The notes under the pieces were generated by a model. The model saw only the letters and a list, made by a program, of their open reading frames with translations, ran no database searches and had not been told where the DNA came from. A stretch of 64,000 nucleotides of DNA from SAR92 clade bacterium (GTDB taxonomy: Bacteria; Pseudomonadota; Gammaproteobacteria; Pseudomonadales; Porticoccaceae). The DNA is taken from NCBI GenBank assembly GCA_004211905.1, contig SHBP01000006.1:54821-118820 (forward strand). Reading direction: 5' to 3'. A program made the position numbers and the translations under genes. Below are positions 15,553 to 26,400 of this stretch, piece by piece (within the stretch, counting starts at the first letter, position 1; each line of letters starts with the position of its first letter).

Positions 15553-16830
15553 ATGTCTTTTTATACATCATTAACAGGCTTGAATGCTGCGGCAACTGAG
15601 TTATCAGTTACGTCTAATAATATAGCAAACTCTGGAACAGCAAGTTTTAAACGATCGAACGCAGAATTTGGCGATATCTTTGCAACGTCCACCTTACAGC
15701 GATCTGCCAGTGGTGTTGGCAGTGGTACTGTACTTTTAGGAATAAACCAGCAGTTTACCCAGGGCAATATCGAAGCCTCAGCCAATTCTCTTGATTTAGC
15801 AATTACTGGGGATGGGTTTTTCCCAATCAAAACAAGCGATGGCGCTGAGCTTTATACCCGCAATGGTGGGTTTATGCTAAATGACAATAATTTATTAGTT
15901 AATAGCGAGGGACATACTTTGCAAGTTCATCCCTTAAATGAAGTGACTAATGAAAGTAACTTTAACCAAGCTACAGTCGGTCTAGAAGTGAAGCGTAATT
16001 TGCCCGCGACAGCGACAACAACCATCGATTTAGACATAAAACTACCAATGACGGGCCCCGTAATAGGCGTTAACGGTGGAACTCCAATCAATATCACCGA
16101 CAACACTACATACAGCGAGACGCAAACATTTTCTCTATATGACGACGCTGGCGAACCCTACACTGCAACTGTGTACTACCAGAAAATTGCCGACGATACA
16201 GATGACGGTGCGGGTAATGTTCAGGACTTGTGGTTAGCCGATGTTTATATTGGAGATGCGACAACGCCAGCCGCTACAACAAATCTTGCCTTTAACAGCG
16301 TAACAGGAGCTCTTGAGACAACCCTTGCCGGCGGCGGTATCGGCATAGATCAAATAACTCTTGATCCATCAGTTCCAGATTCTAGGACCAGTGCTATAAG
16401 TTTAAGCCTCAATGCAACAAGTCACGGCAAAGAATTCCAGATTGTAAGCCAAACACAAAATGGTTTGCCCGGCGGTGGGTTGGTTAATGTTGATGTAGGC
16501 AATGACGGCCTAGTGACGGCCACATACTCTAACGGACAACAAATAGCCGCGGGAAGAATAAATTTAGCTAACTTTAGCTCTCCTGAGGGTCTGCGCCAAG
16601 ACGGTGGAACTAAATACTCTGTTACGGCTGCTTCTGGAACTGTTTCATACGGAGAAGCTGGAACTGCAGGATTTGGGACAATTCGCTCAGGTGCTTTAGA
16701 GCGCTCAAATGTCGATTTAACTGCAGAGCTGATCGACTTGATTAGTGCTCAGCGGAATTTCCAGGCGAATGCAAAAGCAATTGAAACTAGCTCTTCATTG
16801 ACTCAAACCATTATTAATATCCGTGGATAA
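15553..16830 (+). CDS. flgE: FlgE, hook protein
   Basis: FlgE polymerises into the flexible hook. The 425-residue length is typical. The N-terminal D0 segment reads SFYTSLTGLNAAATELSVTS then NNIANSGTASFKRSNAEF; the central domain includes LDLAITGDGFFPI and the C-terminal D0 ends with SNVDLTAELIDLISAQRNFQ and ANAKAIETSSSLTQTIINI. It follows flgD by 26 bases with AGGAA before the ATG. Confidence 0.97.
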   Translation: MSFYTSLTGLNAAATELSVTSNNIANSGTASFKRSNAEFGDIFATSTLQRSASGVGSGTVLLGINQQFTQGNIEASANSLDLAITGDGFFPIKTSDGAELYTRNGGFMLNDNNLLVNSEGHTLQVHPLNEVTNESNFNQATVGLEVKRNLPATATTTIDLDIKLPMTGPVIGVNGGTPINITDNTTYSETQTFSLYDDAGEPYTATVYYQKIADDTDDGAGNVQDLWLADVYIGDATTPAATTNLAFNSVTGALETTLAGGGIGIDQITLDPSVPDSRTSAISLSLNATSHGKEFQIVSQTQNGLPGGGLVNVDVGNDGLVTATYSNGQQIAAGRINLANFSSPEGLRQDGGTKYSVTAASGTVSYGEAGTAGFGTIRSGALERSNVDLTAELIDLISAQRNFQANAKAIETSSSLTQTIINIRG

Positions 16831-16852
16831 ACATCGGTTTTAGGAGTATTGC

Positions 16853-17617
16853 ATGGACAAATTAGCATTCACAGCATTGGCATCAATCGATAATGAGTCG
16901 AACAAGCGCGCTCAGATTACTAATAGCTTGGCCAATGTGTCTACGATAGGTTTTAAAGACTCTTTTTCTTTAGCGGAACAATCTATTCAAATCAAAGGTG
17001 AAGGCATTGATAGCCGGGTGCTTCCAGGAATGGCGAAGCAGGAGGTTATTAATCTTAGTCCGGGTGCAGTCAATATGACAGGCAACATTATGGATGTGGC
17101 GTTGAATGACAAGACTGTTCTTGGAGTTCAAGCAGATAATGGAGAGATTGGTTTTACTCGAAGGGGAGACTTGCGAGTTTCCGCCACGGGGCTACTTGAA
17201 AACACAGTTGGCCAGCTTATTTTAGGTGAAAACGGACCAATAAGTGTCCCACCAGGCCAACTCGTAAGTATTGGTCCTGACGGTTCGGTGGTTTCCAATT
17301 CTCCTAGTGATCCAGAGGGAGCTCCGCTGAATTTGGGTCAGCTAATGCTGCGGGATGCGAGTGAGATGCCATTGATACGTAGAGCCGATGGATTATTTCA
17401 GCCTTTAACTGATGAGTTCCGAGGACGAGATTTTCCAACCGGTCCAAATTCAGTTTCATTGCAGTCTGGGGCCCTAGAGGGGAGCAATGTGAACCCAGTC
17501 GAGGCAATGATAAAGATGATGGATTTTAATCGAGCTTTTGAATCAAAAATTAAAATAATTTCAGAAATCAAGTCAATTGATGAAAGTGGTTCGTCAATGA
17601 TGAGATTGCCTCAGTAA
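16853..17617 (+). CDS. flgF: FlgF, proximal rod protein
   Basis: FlgF is a rod subunit below FlgG. The 254-residue sequence has the D0 pattern RAQITNSLANVSTIGFKDSF, an internal segment with VALNDKTVLGVQ, and the C-terminal SGALEGSNVNPVEAMIKMMD of rod and hook proteins. It is more divergent at its N-terminus than flgG, but position between flgE and flgG settles the assignment. Confidence 0.93.
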   Translation: MDKLAFTALASIDNESNKRAQITNSLANVSTIGFKDSFSLAEQSIQIKGEGIDSRVLPGMAKQEVINLSPGAVNMTGNIMDVALNDKTVLGVQADNGEIGFTRRGDLRVSATGLLENTVGQLILGENGPISVPPGQLVSIGPDGSVVSNSPSDPEGAPLNLGQLMLRDASEMPLIRRADGLFQPLTDEFRGRDFPTGPNSVSLQSGALEGSNVNPVEAMIKMMDFNRAFESKIKIISEIKSIDESGSSMMRLPQ

Positions 17618-17655
17618 TAAGATAACCCAACTAGAGACGCAAAAGGACAAGAATT

Positions 17656-18441
17656 ATGGATGCCTCACTTTGGATTGCAAAGACAGGACTAACCGCGCAG
17701 CAAACGCGCATGCAAGTGATTTCGAACAATTTAGCTAACGTGAACACGACCGGATTTAAAAAAGATAGAGCTGTATTCGAAGATTTACTCTATCAAAATA
17801 TAGTTCCAGCGGGAGGCCAAACAGATGCCCAATCACAAGCTCCAACAGGATTAATGTTGGGGACAGGGACTAGAGTCCTTGCGACAGAAAAGTTACATGG
17901 TCAAGGCAATGTCATTAATACTGAAAATGCCTTAGATGTAGCTATCACGGGGGAAGGATTTTTATCGGTAAGTCAACCTGATGGCACTATCGCCTACACT
18001 CGCGATGGGTCTTTAAAGTTATCAGCAACAGGGCAACTTGTAACTGCGGGCGGGCAAACCATACAGCCGGCAATAACGATTCCACAAAATGCTGAAAGCA
18101 TAACTATTGCTCGTAACGGCATAGTAACTGCTCAGCTTGCCAATGGTGGTGGATCATCTCAGGTGGGACAGATTAATCTATCACTATTTGTTAACAACTC
18201 AGGCCTAAAGCCAATTGGACGTAATCTCTATGCTTCCACTGAGGCTAGTGGTGTCGCAATCAATGGGCTCCCAGGTGAGAACGGAGCGGGTATTTTAATG
18301 CAAGGTTCGCTTGAGGCATCAAACGTTAATGTGGTTGAAGAGATGGTTAATATGATCGAAACCCAGCGTGCTTACGAGGTTAACTCGAAGGCAATATCCG
18401 CGGCAGATGGCATGTTACGGTTTTTGAATAACAACTTATAG
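17656..18441 (+). CDS. flgG: FlgG, distal rod protein
   Basis: FlgG forms the distal rod, the drive shaft passing through the P and L rings. The 261-residue sequence is highly conserved: LWIAKTGLTAQQTRMQVISN, NLANVNTTGFKKDRAVFEDL, DVAITGEGFLSV and the C-terminal QGSLEASNVNVVEEMVNMIE then TQRAYEVNSKAISAADGML. AGGAC precedes the ATG. Confidence 0.98.
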   Translation: MDASLWIAKTGLTAQQTRMQVISNNLANVNTTGFKKDRAVFEDLLYQNIVPAGGQTDAQSQAPTGLMLGTGTRVLATEKLHGQGNVINTENALDVAITGEGFLSVSQPDGTIAYTRDGSLKLSATGQLVTAGGQTIQPAITIPQNAESITIARNGIVTAQLANGGGSSQVGQINLSLFVNNSGLKPIGRNLYASTEASGVAINGLPGENGAGILMQGSLEASNVNVVEEMVNMIETQRAYEVNSKAISAADGMLRFLNNNL

Positions 18442-18453
18442 AGTGTGGAAATT

Positions 18454-19149
18454 ATGCTATTGCGAGCTTTAACCATGTCTTTTCTATTTAGCATTTTGAG
18501 CGCTTGTGCAAGTCCGCCTCAAATGGAACCAACAGCTGAGTTTTCACCGATACAATCTATCCCAAAGCAAAAGCCGGCTCATGTAACAGGCTCAATATTT
18601 GCTAATGGACGAGATTTGTTCGGCGACCTGCGCAGTTATCAGGCTGCAGACATTCAGGTAGGTGATCTGATTACTGTTCTCCTTAATGAAACTACGCAGG
18701 CATCTCGAACATCTGCGCTTTCTACTAGCAGAGTTTCAGCAAACGATGTTATCGGGGTGAATCAAAAAGATTCTATTGTTGGAAAAATCGGTTTTGGTGC
18801 GGGCTTTTTTAATGGAGCAGAAACTGATGGAGCCAATATTACTAGTGATGGATCTGGAACAGCCGGGCAGGCAGCTACATTAACAGGATCGATCTCAGCA
18901 ATGGTCTTAGAGGTTTTAGCAAACGGCAATCTTGTAATAGTCGGAGAGAAACAGCTTGCCTTGACTGAAGGAAGTGAGTTTATTCAGGTGAAAGGGATCA
19001 TCCGGCCAGCAGATATTCAGCCGGACAATACGGTTTTATCGCAGCGTATTGCCCATGCTCAAATTTCCTATCGCGGTACAGGTGATCTAGCAAAAGCGTC
19101 CAAACCTTCTTGGGGTACGGGTTTACTATATAAGTTTTGGCCATTTTAA
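18454..19149 (+). CDS. flgH: FlgH, L-ring lipoprotein
   Basis: FlgH forms the outer-membrane L-ring bushing. The protein starts with a lipoprotein signal (LTMSFLFSILSAC, cysteine at ~19) and contains the family motifs VTGSIFANGRDLFGDLRSYQ, VGDLITVLLNE and the C-terminal GTGDLAKASKPSWGTGLLYK. I use ATG 18454, 7 bases after GGAA; a GTG at 18445 and an ATG at 18475 are also in frame. A 12-base gap from flgG and 22 bases to flgI make it part of one operon. Confidence 0.96.
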   Translation: MLLRALTMSFLFSILSACASPPQMEPTAEFSPIQSIPKQKPAHVTGSIFANGRDLFGDLRSYQAADIQVGDLITVLLNETTQASRTSALSTSRVSANDVIGVNQKDSIVGKIGFGAGFFNGAETDGANITSDGSGTAGQAATLTGSISAMVLEVLANGNLVIVGEKQLALTEGSEFIQVKGIIRPADIQPDNTVLSQRIAHAQISYRGTGDLAKASKPSWGTGLLYKFWPF

Positions 19150-19171
19150 AAGTTTTTAAGGAAACCATGTA

Positions 19172-20326
19172 ATGTCGACATTCAAATTCATCGCCTTTTC
19201 GTTAATTTTAATGGCTAGCTTTCCCACTGTTGCAGATCGCATAAAGGATTTTACTGACGTAGCGGGAGTTCGATCAAATAAACTTATTGGCTATGGCCTA
19301 GTGGTTGGCCTCCAAGCAACGGGTGATGGGAAGGACCTCCCAATTACTGCCCAAGCGTTAAAGACGACTTTGTCAGGACTCGGCGTGAGCGTTGATGGTC
19401 CAGTGAGCGACTTTGATTTAGGGGATCAACTCGCCGCGTTGGCTGCACAAAACGCTAATAAAGAACTTAAAGTAGACAATGTTGCTTCGGTAATGGTAAC
19501 TGCTGAGCTACCGCCATTTTCGAAACCAGGTCAGCGGATCGATGTCAACGTGTCAGCCATTGGCGTAGCAGAATCCTTGCGGGGTGGGACGTTGATCTTG
19601 ACTCAGCTAAGAGGCGTTGATGGAGAGACTTATGCTCTTGCCCAAGGAGCGCTAAGCATTACGGGAGTGTCAGCTGACTCGGCAGGCACTAGCGTTCAGG
19701 TCGGTATTCCCACCTCAGCACGGATTCCAAATGGTGCAACAGTCGAGCGGTTGGTACCAACCCCTTTCGATAAAGCAGACCATATTGTACTAAATATACG
19801 TGACGCTGATTTTTCAACTGCTAGTGCCGTAACTCAGGCTGTCAATAAAGAATTTGGACAGGGGACTGCGAAAGCTATTGATAGTGTATCTGTCGCAATA
19901 CAGGCCCCTAAAAACTCATCTCAGCGTGTAGCCTTTTTAAGCATGGTTGAAAACCTTGATGTAGAACTGGGTGAAGCCCCAGCAAGGGTGGTCGTTAACT
20001 CTAGGACAGGGACAGCTGTGATCAATCGGAACGTGAGGGTCACTGCGGTCGCGGTAACTCATGGCAGTATATCCGTAAGGATAGCGTCAAGTAATGAAGT
20101 CAGCCAGCCAGGGCCCTTTAGTGATGGCGAAACAACAACTGTGCAGAATTCTGACGTGAGCATTAGTGAAGAAACCAATCCTATGTTTTTGTTTCAGCCA
20201 GGAGTAGATCTTCGCGAAATTGTTGACGCAGTTAATCAAGTCGGCGCGAGCCCCTCATCTTTAATTGCTATTTTGGAAGCACTAAAGAGCTCAGGAAGTT
20301 TGCGTGCAGAGCTAGTGGTGATTTAG
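19172..20326 (+). CDS. flgI: FlgI, P-ring protein
   Basis: FlgI is secreted by Sec and polymerises into the periplasmic P-ring with help from FlgA. A signal peptide (FIAFSLILMASFPTVA) precedes the mature start ADRIKDFTDVAGVRSN-LIGYGLVVGL. Further family motifs are IDVNVSAIGVAESLRGGTLI and, near the C-terminus, LREIVDAVNQVGASPSSLIA. The 384-residue length is typical. The stop abuts the flgJ start with no gap. Confidence 0.98.
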   Translation: MSTFKFIAFSLILMASFPTVADRIKDFTDVAGVRSNKLIGYGLVVGLQATGDGKDLPITAQALKTTLSGLGVSVDGPVSDFDLGDQLAALAAQNANKELKVDNVASVMVTAELPPFSKPGQRIDVNVSAIGVAESLRGGTLILTQLRGVDGETYALAQGALSITGVSADSAGTSVQVGIPTSARIPNGATVERLVPTPFDKADHIVLNIRDADFSTASAVTQAVNKEFGQGTAKAIDSVSVAIQAPKNSSQRVAFLSMVENLDVELGEAPARVVVNSRTGTAVINRNVRVTAVAVTHGSISVRIASSNEVSQPGPFSDGETTTVQNSDVSISEETNPMFLFQPGVDLREIVDAVNQVGASPSSLIAILEALKSSGSLRAELVVI

Positions 20327-20758
20327 ATGCAAGATTTGCAAACAACCACAAAAGCTTATCTTGACTTCGCCGGGCTAGGAGAACTAAAAGCGCGAGCAAA
20401 GGTTGATCAAGCAGAGGCGGCCCAAGAGGTTGGACGTCAATTTGAATCAATGTTTGTCCAAATGATTTTTAAATCCATGCGTGAAGCAAATGAGCCACTA
20501 AAAGGCGACCTTATGCGTTCCAGTGGGGGGGACTCTTTTGAGCAAATGTACCACCAAGAGCTCTCGCAGGTTATGTCGCAGAGAGGGCTTTTTGGATTGG
20601 GTGATTGGTTGAGCAAGCAGGTGATGGGGTCTAATAATGCAGCTAAGGCTTTAAAGGCTTATGAACAAGACGGGTTTGCCCTTCCATCCGAAAGTTTAAT
20701 GCCGTTACCTTTAAATATGATGGAAATCAGGCAAGAAAAGGATCAAGTAGATGGCTGA
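20327..20758 (+). CDS. flgJ: FlgJ rod-cap protein lacking the muramidase domain
   Basis: In enteric and pseudomonad bacteria FlgJ is ~310-400 residues: an N-terminal rod cap and a C-terminal glucosaminidase that opens the wall. Here only 143 residues are encoded. They contain the complete rod-binding domain (ARQFESMFVQMIFKSMREAN-type helix at ~40-58, GGDSFEQMYHQELSQVMSQR at ~66-85 and GLFGLGDWL). The stop is genuine, since flgK starts in the overlapping frame 8 bases earlier. A separate lytic enzyme must make the hole; none is visible in this window. Confidence 0.93.
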   Translation: MQDLQTTTKAYLDFAGLGELKARAKVDQAEAAQEVGRQFESMFVQMIFKSMREANEPLKGDLMRSSGGDSFEQMYHQELSQVMSQRGLFGLGDWLSKQVMGSNNAAKALKAYEQDGFALPSESLMPLPLNMMEIRQEKDQVDG

Positions 20759-22364
20759 TCTATTGACCATCGGTGCTAGCGCCTCTCAACTATATAAGTC
20801 AGCGTTGACGACTGTAAGTAATAACATCGCTAACCTTAATACTGAGGGATATAGCCGTCAGCGTGTGGATACTTCTGAGAACACTCCAAATCAGTTGGGT
20901 ACTAGTTTTGTCGGAACTGGCGCTAGCTTAAATGGGGTGTTTCGGTCATTTAGTAATTTTACCGAGAACAATCTGCGGCAAAGTTATAGTGAGCTTGGCA
21001 CCCAGAGTCAGTTGATTGCCTATGCTGACCAAATTATTGACATTATGGGTTCTGAGTCTGCAGGGTTATCAGAGGTGTTAGATAAGTTTTTTACGGCGGC
21101 AGGGAAGCTCAGTACAGATCCTGCATCTGGGGAGTTGCGCAAAATTTTTCTTAGTGAGGCAGGTAGTGTTGCTGTTAGATTTAGAGAACTGGCAGGCCAG
21201 TTAGATGATATTGAGGAACAAACGCAGTCCGAAATTAAGTTGAAGGTACAAAATCTAAATAACCTGACTGAACAACTATTATCGATAAATAGGCAGCTTG
21301 ATAAAAACACACATCTCGATAATCAACCACCCATGCTCTTAGACTCAAGAGACCAAGTCCTTTTAGAACTTGCAGACATAGCTAAAATTCATGTCACTGA
21401 GCGAGCATCTGGTGCAGTTGATGTGCGACTCGATAGTGGTACCGGGTCCATAGTAATAGACGGTAATGCGGCAAATAAATTCAGTAGCGTTTTTAATGAG
21501 GCGCAACCTGGAAAAGTTGAAATCATTGGATCCTACGGTTCGGGAGGGGCAAGCCGTTCTGTTACAGGTGGTGAACTTGGAGGCCTGCTTAACTTGCGAA
21601 GTCAAGTGCTAGCCCCAGTAATCGACAGCTTTGATGATCTAGCAAAGACCTTTGTCACTGAAGTGAATGCTATTCAGACTACAGGGTCTGACCTTAATGG
21701 ACAGAGAGGGACTGAATTATTTGCCATTCAGGGATCGCTTGGCGCTGCCGCAGGTATTACTCTCTTGCAAACAGATACCAGCAAGATAGCTGCTGCAGGC
21801 TTGTTAAGTGTAACGCCTAATGCGACGAATCAAGGAACTATGATTTTTGAGGTTGAATCGATCGCGGCCGGCACACCGACCCCCGCAACGTTTAATATTT
21901 CTTATAACACCGTCAATGGATATGCAATAAATGGTATTCCGTACACACCATCTGCTGATGGGAACATCAATTACGAGGGCATTACCCTAAGCTTGAGTGG
22001 AATAGCCGCTGATGGGGATAGTTTCTCTGTTGTTACAAATACTGATGGCATGGGCGATAACCGAAATATACTGCTATTAGCGCGGCTGCAAACCAAAGAT
22101 GTAATGTCCGGCGGAGGCTCGATCAATGATGGATATGCAGATATTGTTACAACGGTGGGCAGCCAAGCAACCCTTGCGAAAATGTCCCAAGAAGCGCTGC
22201 AGGTTATTTACGATCAATCGCTTGAAGCCAAAGACCGGATTTCGGGCGTTAGTCTTGACGAAGAAGCAGCTGATCTCATTAAATTCCAGCAAGCTTTTCA
22301 GGCCTCTGCAAAGATTATCCAAGTGTCACAAACATTATTTGATTCAATTTTAGCAGTCCGCTAA
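20751..22364 (+). CDS. flgK: FlgK, first hook-filament junction protein
   Basis: FlgK joins hook and filament. The 537-residue sequence begins LTIGASASQLYKSALTTVSN and NIANLNTEGYSRQRVDT, the FlgK signature, and ends with VSLDEEAADLIKFQQAFQAS then AKIIQVSQTLFDSILAV. A coiled-coil region (~155-205, RFRELAGQLDDIEEQTQSEI) is normal for the family. The start overlaps flgJ by 8 bases. Export chaperone FlgN is encoded at 11768-12193. Confidence 0.97.
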   Translation: MADLLTIGASASQLYKSALTTVSNNIANLNTEGYSRQRVDTSENTPNQLGTSFVGTGASLNGVFRSFSNFTENNLRQSYSELGTQSQLIAYADQIIDIMGSESAGLSEVLDKFFTAAGKLSTDPASGELRKIFLSEAGSVAVRFRELAGQLDDIEEQTQSEIKLKVQNLNNLTEQLLSINRQLDKNTHLDNQPPMLLDSRDQVLLELADIAKIHVTERASGAVDVRLDSGTGSIVIDGNAANKFSSVFNEAQPGKVEIIGSYGSGGASRSVTGGELGGLLNLRSQVLAPVIDSFDDLAKTFVTEVNAIQTTGSDLNGQRGTELFAIQGSLGAAAGITLLQTDTSKIAAAGLLSVTPNATNQGTMIFEVESIAAGTPTPATFNISYNTVNGYAINGIPYTPSADGNINYEGITLSLSGIAADGDSFSVVTNTDGMGDNRNILLLARLQTKDVMSGGGSINDGYADIVTTVGSQATLAKMSQEALQVIYDQSLEAKDRISGVSLDEEAADLIKFQQAFQASAKIIQVSQTLFDSILAVR

Positions 22365-22419
22365 AAAGAGCTTAGATGGTTACTCAATATCAAATGCAAG
22401 CTACTTACAGATTTTATAT

Positions 22420-22446
22420 TAAAGTTTTGACAGCGAATGCCGATAT
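22420..22446 (+). promoter_or_regulatory. Sigma-28 promoter of flgL-fliD
   Basis: TAAA (22420-22423), 15 bases, GCCGATAT (22439-22446). The site also keeps GTTT after TAAA and differs from the full FliA consensus by a single base in the -10. It sits in the 201-base gap after flgK, so flgL and fliD can be raised late, independently of the sigma-54 operon. Confidence 0.88.
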
Positions 22447-22565
22447 CCTCAATGGATCAAATTGTTTTGGTTTCTCGCTTGTTTATCGAAACGCTTTACA
22501 GGCGTTTCTTCAACACAGAAATTACACCAGTTCCCTAGATAGGTGTAAATTAAGAGCATGAAAAA

Positions 22566-23474
22566 ATGAGAATATCTAACCAACAATTGTTTGACCAGGC
22601 CGTTAATCAAATGACTCGGCAACAGGCTAAAATTGCCGATCTTCAAACACAAATTGGCGAAGGAAAACAGCTGATAAGGCCCAGTGATAATGCTGACAAA
22701 TCAGCGGTTATTCAACGTTTGAATACCGCGGCTAGCCGGCAGGAAGTTTATGAAGCTACCTTAGATAGCGTCTCGAATCGACTAGATGCTGAAGAGTCAA
22801 TAATTCTCTCAAGTTCCGATATATTACAGCGAATGAAAGAGTTAGCCATACTGAGTAATGACGGATCTAATGGAGAGTTTGATCGATCTGCAGTAGCTAT
22901 TGAGGTATCAACATTACGGGAGCAGCTACTATCTCAAGCTAATCAACAGGATCTTAATGGCAACTATATTTTTTCTGGATCTAACGTTAAGTCTGCGGCC
23001 TTTGCTGCCGATAATAGTGGGGTCATCAACTACGTGGGCAACCAGCAGCGCATTTCTGTAGACATATCTGAACATAGACAAATCGAAGTTAATCGTCCAG
23101 GTAGCGATGTTTTTAAAGGAGTTGATCGCGGGGGTAGTGATGTAGGTTTTTTCCAGGTTATTGATGATTTTGTTACCGCTTTAGATACTAATAATAATTC
23201 AAAAATTGAGTTGGCTCTTTCGGAAATAGAAGTATTAGCCAATGAAATGACAGGGGCAATCACTAATCTTGGAGCAAGAATGGGCGTCGTAGAGTCTCAT
23301 AGAGCCACTCTAGCTGAAGTTAAGCTTCGCTATGAAACGCTATTATCTGAAGAAGAAACACTCGACTATGCGACAGCCATCACTGAGCTCTCAGCTGAAA
23401 TATTGTCACTTGAGGGTGCCCAAGCAAGTTTTGCACAAATTTCCCAACTCAGTTTGTTTAACTATATTAAGTAG
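22566..23474 (+). CDS. flgL: FlgL, second hook-filament junction protein
   Basis: FlgL is a flagellin-like adaptor between FlgK and the filament. The 302-residue protein has the N-terminal RISNQQLFDQAVNQMTRQQA then IADLQTQIGEGKQLIRPSDN, the central NQQDLNGNYIFSGSNVKSAAF and the C-terminal SAEILSLEGAQASFAQISQL. It starts 119 bases after a strong sigma-28 promoter and leads into fliD 8 bases later. Confidence 0.96.
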   Translation: MRISNQQLFDQAVNQMTRQQAKIADLQTQIGEGKQLIRPSDNADKSAVIQRLNTAASRQEVYEATLDSVSNRLDAEESIILSSSDILQRMKELAILSNDGSNGEFDRSAVAIEVSTLREQLLSQANQQDLNGNYIFSGSNVKSAAFAADNSGVINYVGNQQRISVDISEHRQIEVNRPGSDVFKGVDRGGSDVGFFQVIDDFVTALDTNNNSKIELALSEIEVLANEMTGAITNLGARMGVVESHRATLAEVKLRYETLLSEEETLDYATAITELSAEILSLEGAQASFAQISQLSLFNYIK

Positions 23475-23482
23475 AGATTTTG

Positions 23483-26400
23483 ATGGTCACAACTACCGCC
23501 CTTGATACCCCTGCCACAACGTCTTCGACGACAAGCGGAAGTAGTATAGGTTCATCCATATTACTAACACTTGGCTCAGGTTCGGGGATCAACGTAGCAG
23601 AATTAGCCACTAATCTAACCAATGCGGAAAAGCTACCTGCGCAAAATGCGTTGCAAGACAAAATTGATAAAACAGAAGCCAAGATATCTGGGTATGGATT
23701 AATATCATCTCAGCTCGGTATCTTAGCAAGTTCGTTCGAAAGAATTAATGATGCTAATGAAATTTATTTTAGTGAAGGTAAAAGCTCTAACGACAATGCG
23801 GTTTCCTTTCTTAGCGTAACCAACGATGCGCTGGAAGGTAGCTATGATGTTGACGTGTATCAGCTTGCCGAAAATCAACGCCTCTCTTCAAATAACTATC
23901 AGTCCACCAGTGGAAATATCAATAACGGTGCGGCTTTTGATCTGACTTTGTCCATAGGTATCACGCGTAAAGGGACCTATGATCACTTCATCACCGAGGT
24001 CCAACTTCGAAGCATTGGTGATGGCTCCAGTGCTTATATAGAGTATTCTGACGGCTCCAATACTTTACAAATTACCCAAGCAGAAATTGATTTGGCTATG
24101 GAGTCTCTTGAGGGTTCAGGCATCTATACCTTTGCCAATGCAACCCTTGAAGGTCTGATATCTGCGATCAACAGTGAAATCTCTAAAAATGCTGGCTTTG
24201 CAACCAACTTCGCTTCAGCTGAGGTGCATCGCACTAGAGGAATAAGTTTTGTTCAAACTGTAGCCGGGGCGTCAGCATCGCTCACTCAGCCAGCTGCCAA
24301 TGACGGCTCTGTGGCCTACAACATAGGGTCAGTGGCTCAAGGACTTATCAGTGCAACGCCGGCAAATGGAGCACGAGTATCCTACACCTTCACTCCCTCA
24401 AGTGCCGGATCAGACTTTCTAGAAGTATCAGATGGTGTTACCAATATTAGTATTCCGCAGACAGACTTTTCATTGCGCACAGACTATGAGCTGTCTATCA
24501 CTGAAACTGAATTGCAAGCTGCGTTAAGTAGTAGTGGCAGTATATCTATTGTAGGTAGCGACGGTACCGGAGCAGACGAAACTGTCATAGTTAACCTCAA
24601 TGATATGACTACGTTCGGGCTGCCTGTGCCTTTAGGTGCATTGACTCTTCAGGATTTAGCCAATGCAATTAATGCAAAAGCTTCCGGGGCGTTTGAAACC
24701 ACAGCTGTGGTTGATGACAACAAATTAACTTTTGTGCAAAAAGCCAATGGCAGTGGTACCGTCACTGCGGCAACTAGATCCGATGGCATAACTATTTCCA
24801 AGGCGGATGTTAGTGTTACTTCCGCGGAGCAGATGGCCGAGGTAATTCAAGCTTCAAGCTCTTACGATAATTTAAAATTTACGGTGTCTGCTACATCAAC
24901 TGACTTAGTATTCGATTATAAAACTGACGGTGTAGTTTCTGCACCAACGTTTAAACTTAATAACTCTGACCAAACAGCCAGCAGCTTTGTTGCGGGCGTC
25001 AACGCAGTCAATGCACCAATTGATACTGTCATTAAAATTGGAGCGGGTGGTGACACTTTAGAAAGCATCGTTACTGCAATTAACAACGCCGATACTGGCA
25101 TAACTGCCTCTGTGCTAGATGTCAGCGGCATCGGAAATGATTATCGAATTGTTTTATCAGGGACTGAGGGTCTCGATGGGTCATTTAGCGTTACTACAGA
25201 CAGTAGCACTGCCAGTAATAGCTTGGGCTTTGATCAGGCCACTAACGTAATACAGGCCGCCCAAGATTCGGAGATAGGCTACGAAGGGCTTTTAATCAGT
25301 CGCGGCACTAACGTCATATCGGATGTCATAGAGGGCGCGACTTTCCAGTTGAATTCGACAACTGGGGTGGTGACCTCGGTACCTTACATTGTACTGGGGA
25401 ATGGTTCAGGCGGTGGGACCGGTTTCGCCTATGACATCACTAAGCTCAATGACAACACAGTGAGGTTTATTCCAAAGGCTGCCTATGTTGGACAAAATTT
25501 GGGTGCTGGTCCTTCTGGTGGTCCTGGTTCCGGCTATACAGCAACCACAATAACCAATCCTCATGGATCTGATCCTGCAAATATTACCGTTTATGATGTG
25601 ACACCGCTTAACGATTCAGATATCGACAGTTATCTTGATAGTTCCGCAGAGCCTGATTATTCAGGATCCATCACTTTGTATGACGGCATCGGCGGTGCAA
25701 TTACTCTGCCTAGAAATGGGCTCGGAGGTTTTTGGCCAAATACAACTACAACAGAGAACGGAGAAACGGTTAATCAATATGTGGCCATAGCTCAGGCTGC
25801 TTCCTATGCCGCAGGAACTGGTAGCACCACCACCGGCGGTACTGAAGATACCTATACAAACTACACTGGTGGTACCATTCAGGCGATTAACAACGGATCT
25901 TACGAGTATCGTTATACCGAGTCTCAGCTGCGTGCTGATGTGGCGGCCAGTATTATTAGTGGCGGCAGCGACAATGGTGAAGGTGCACTGATATTCACCG
26001 ATGACTACGGCCGCAACCACACTATCTTAGCCAGTGAAATCCGAGCCTTGAGCGGCGGCACGCCGGTTACCAGGTCAATCAGCATTACCAACGCTAGTTT
26101 TGAGAGCCAGAGTCTCTCAGAAGGTAGTTATACCTCCTCATCTATAACGGGTTGGACTGTCAATACTTCTAGCAGCAACAGTGGTGCTTACAACCCTGAA
26201 GAAGATCCTGTTGAAGCAACTACTGATGGTAGCAATGTAGCCTATCTTTATAGTGATGGGGCAACAGTCTCTCAAGTATTGAGTGAGACCTACGACAGTG
26301 GCAGTACATATCAATTTAAATTAGATATCGGCGATCTTAGTTACTATGACTATAAGGCAGATGCAAACTACACTATCAAGCTTTATGCGGGGTCTAATGA

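Noticed and set aside
22376..22561. 61-codon frame in the flgK-flgL gap
   Set aside because: It spans the flgL sigma-28 promoter and has no coding character.
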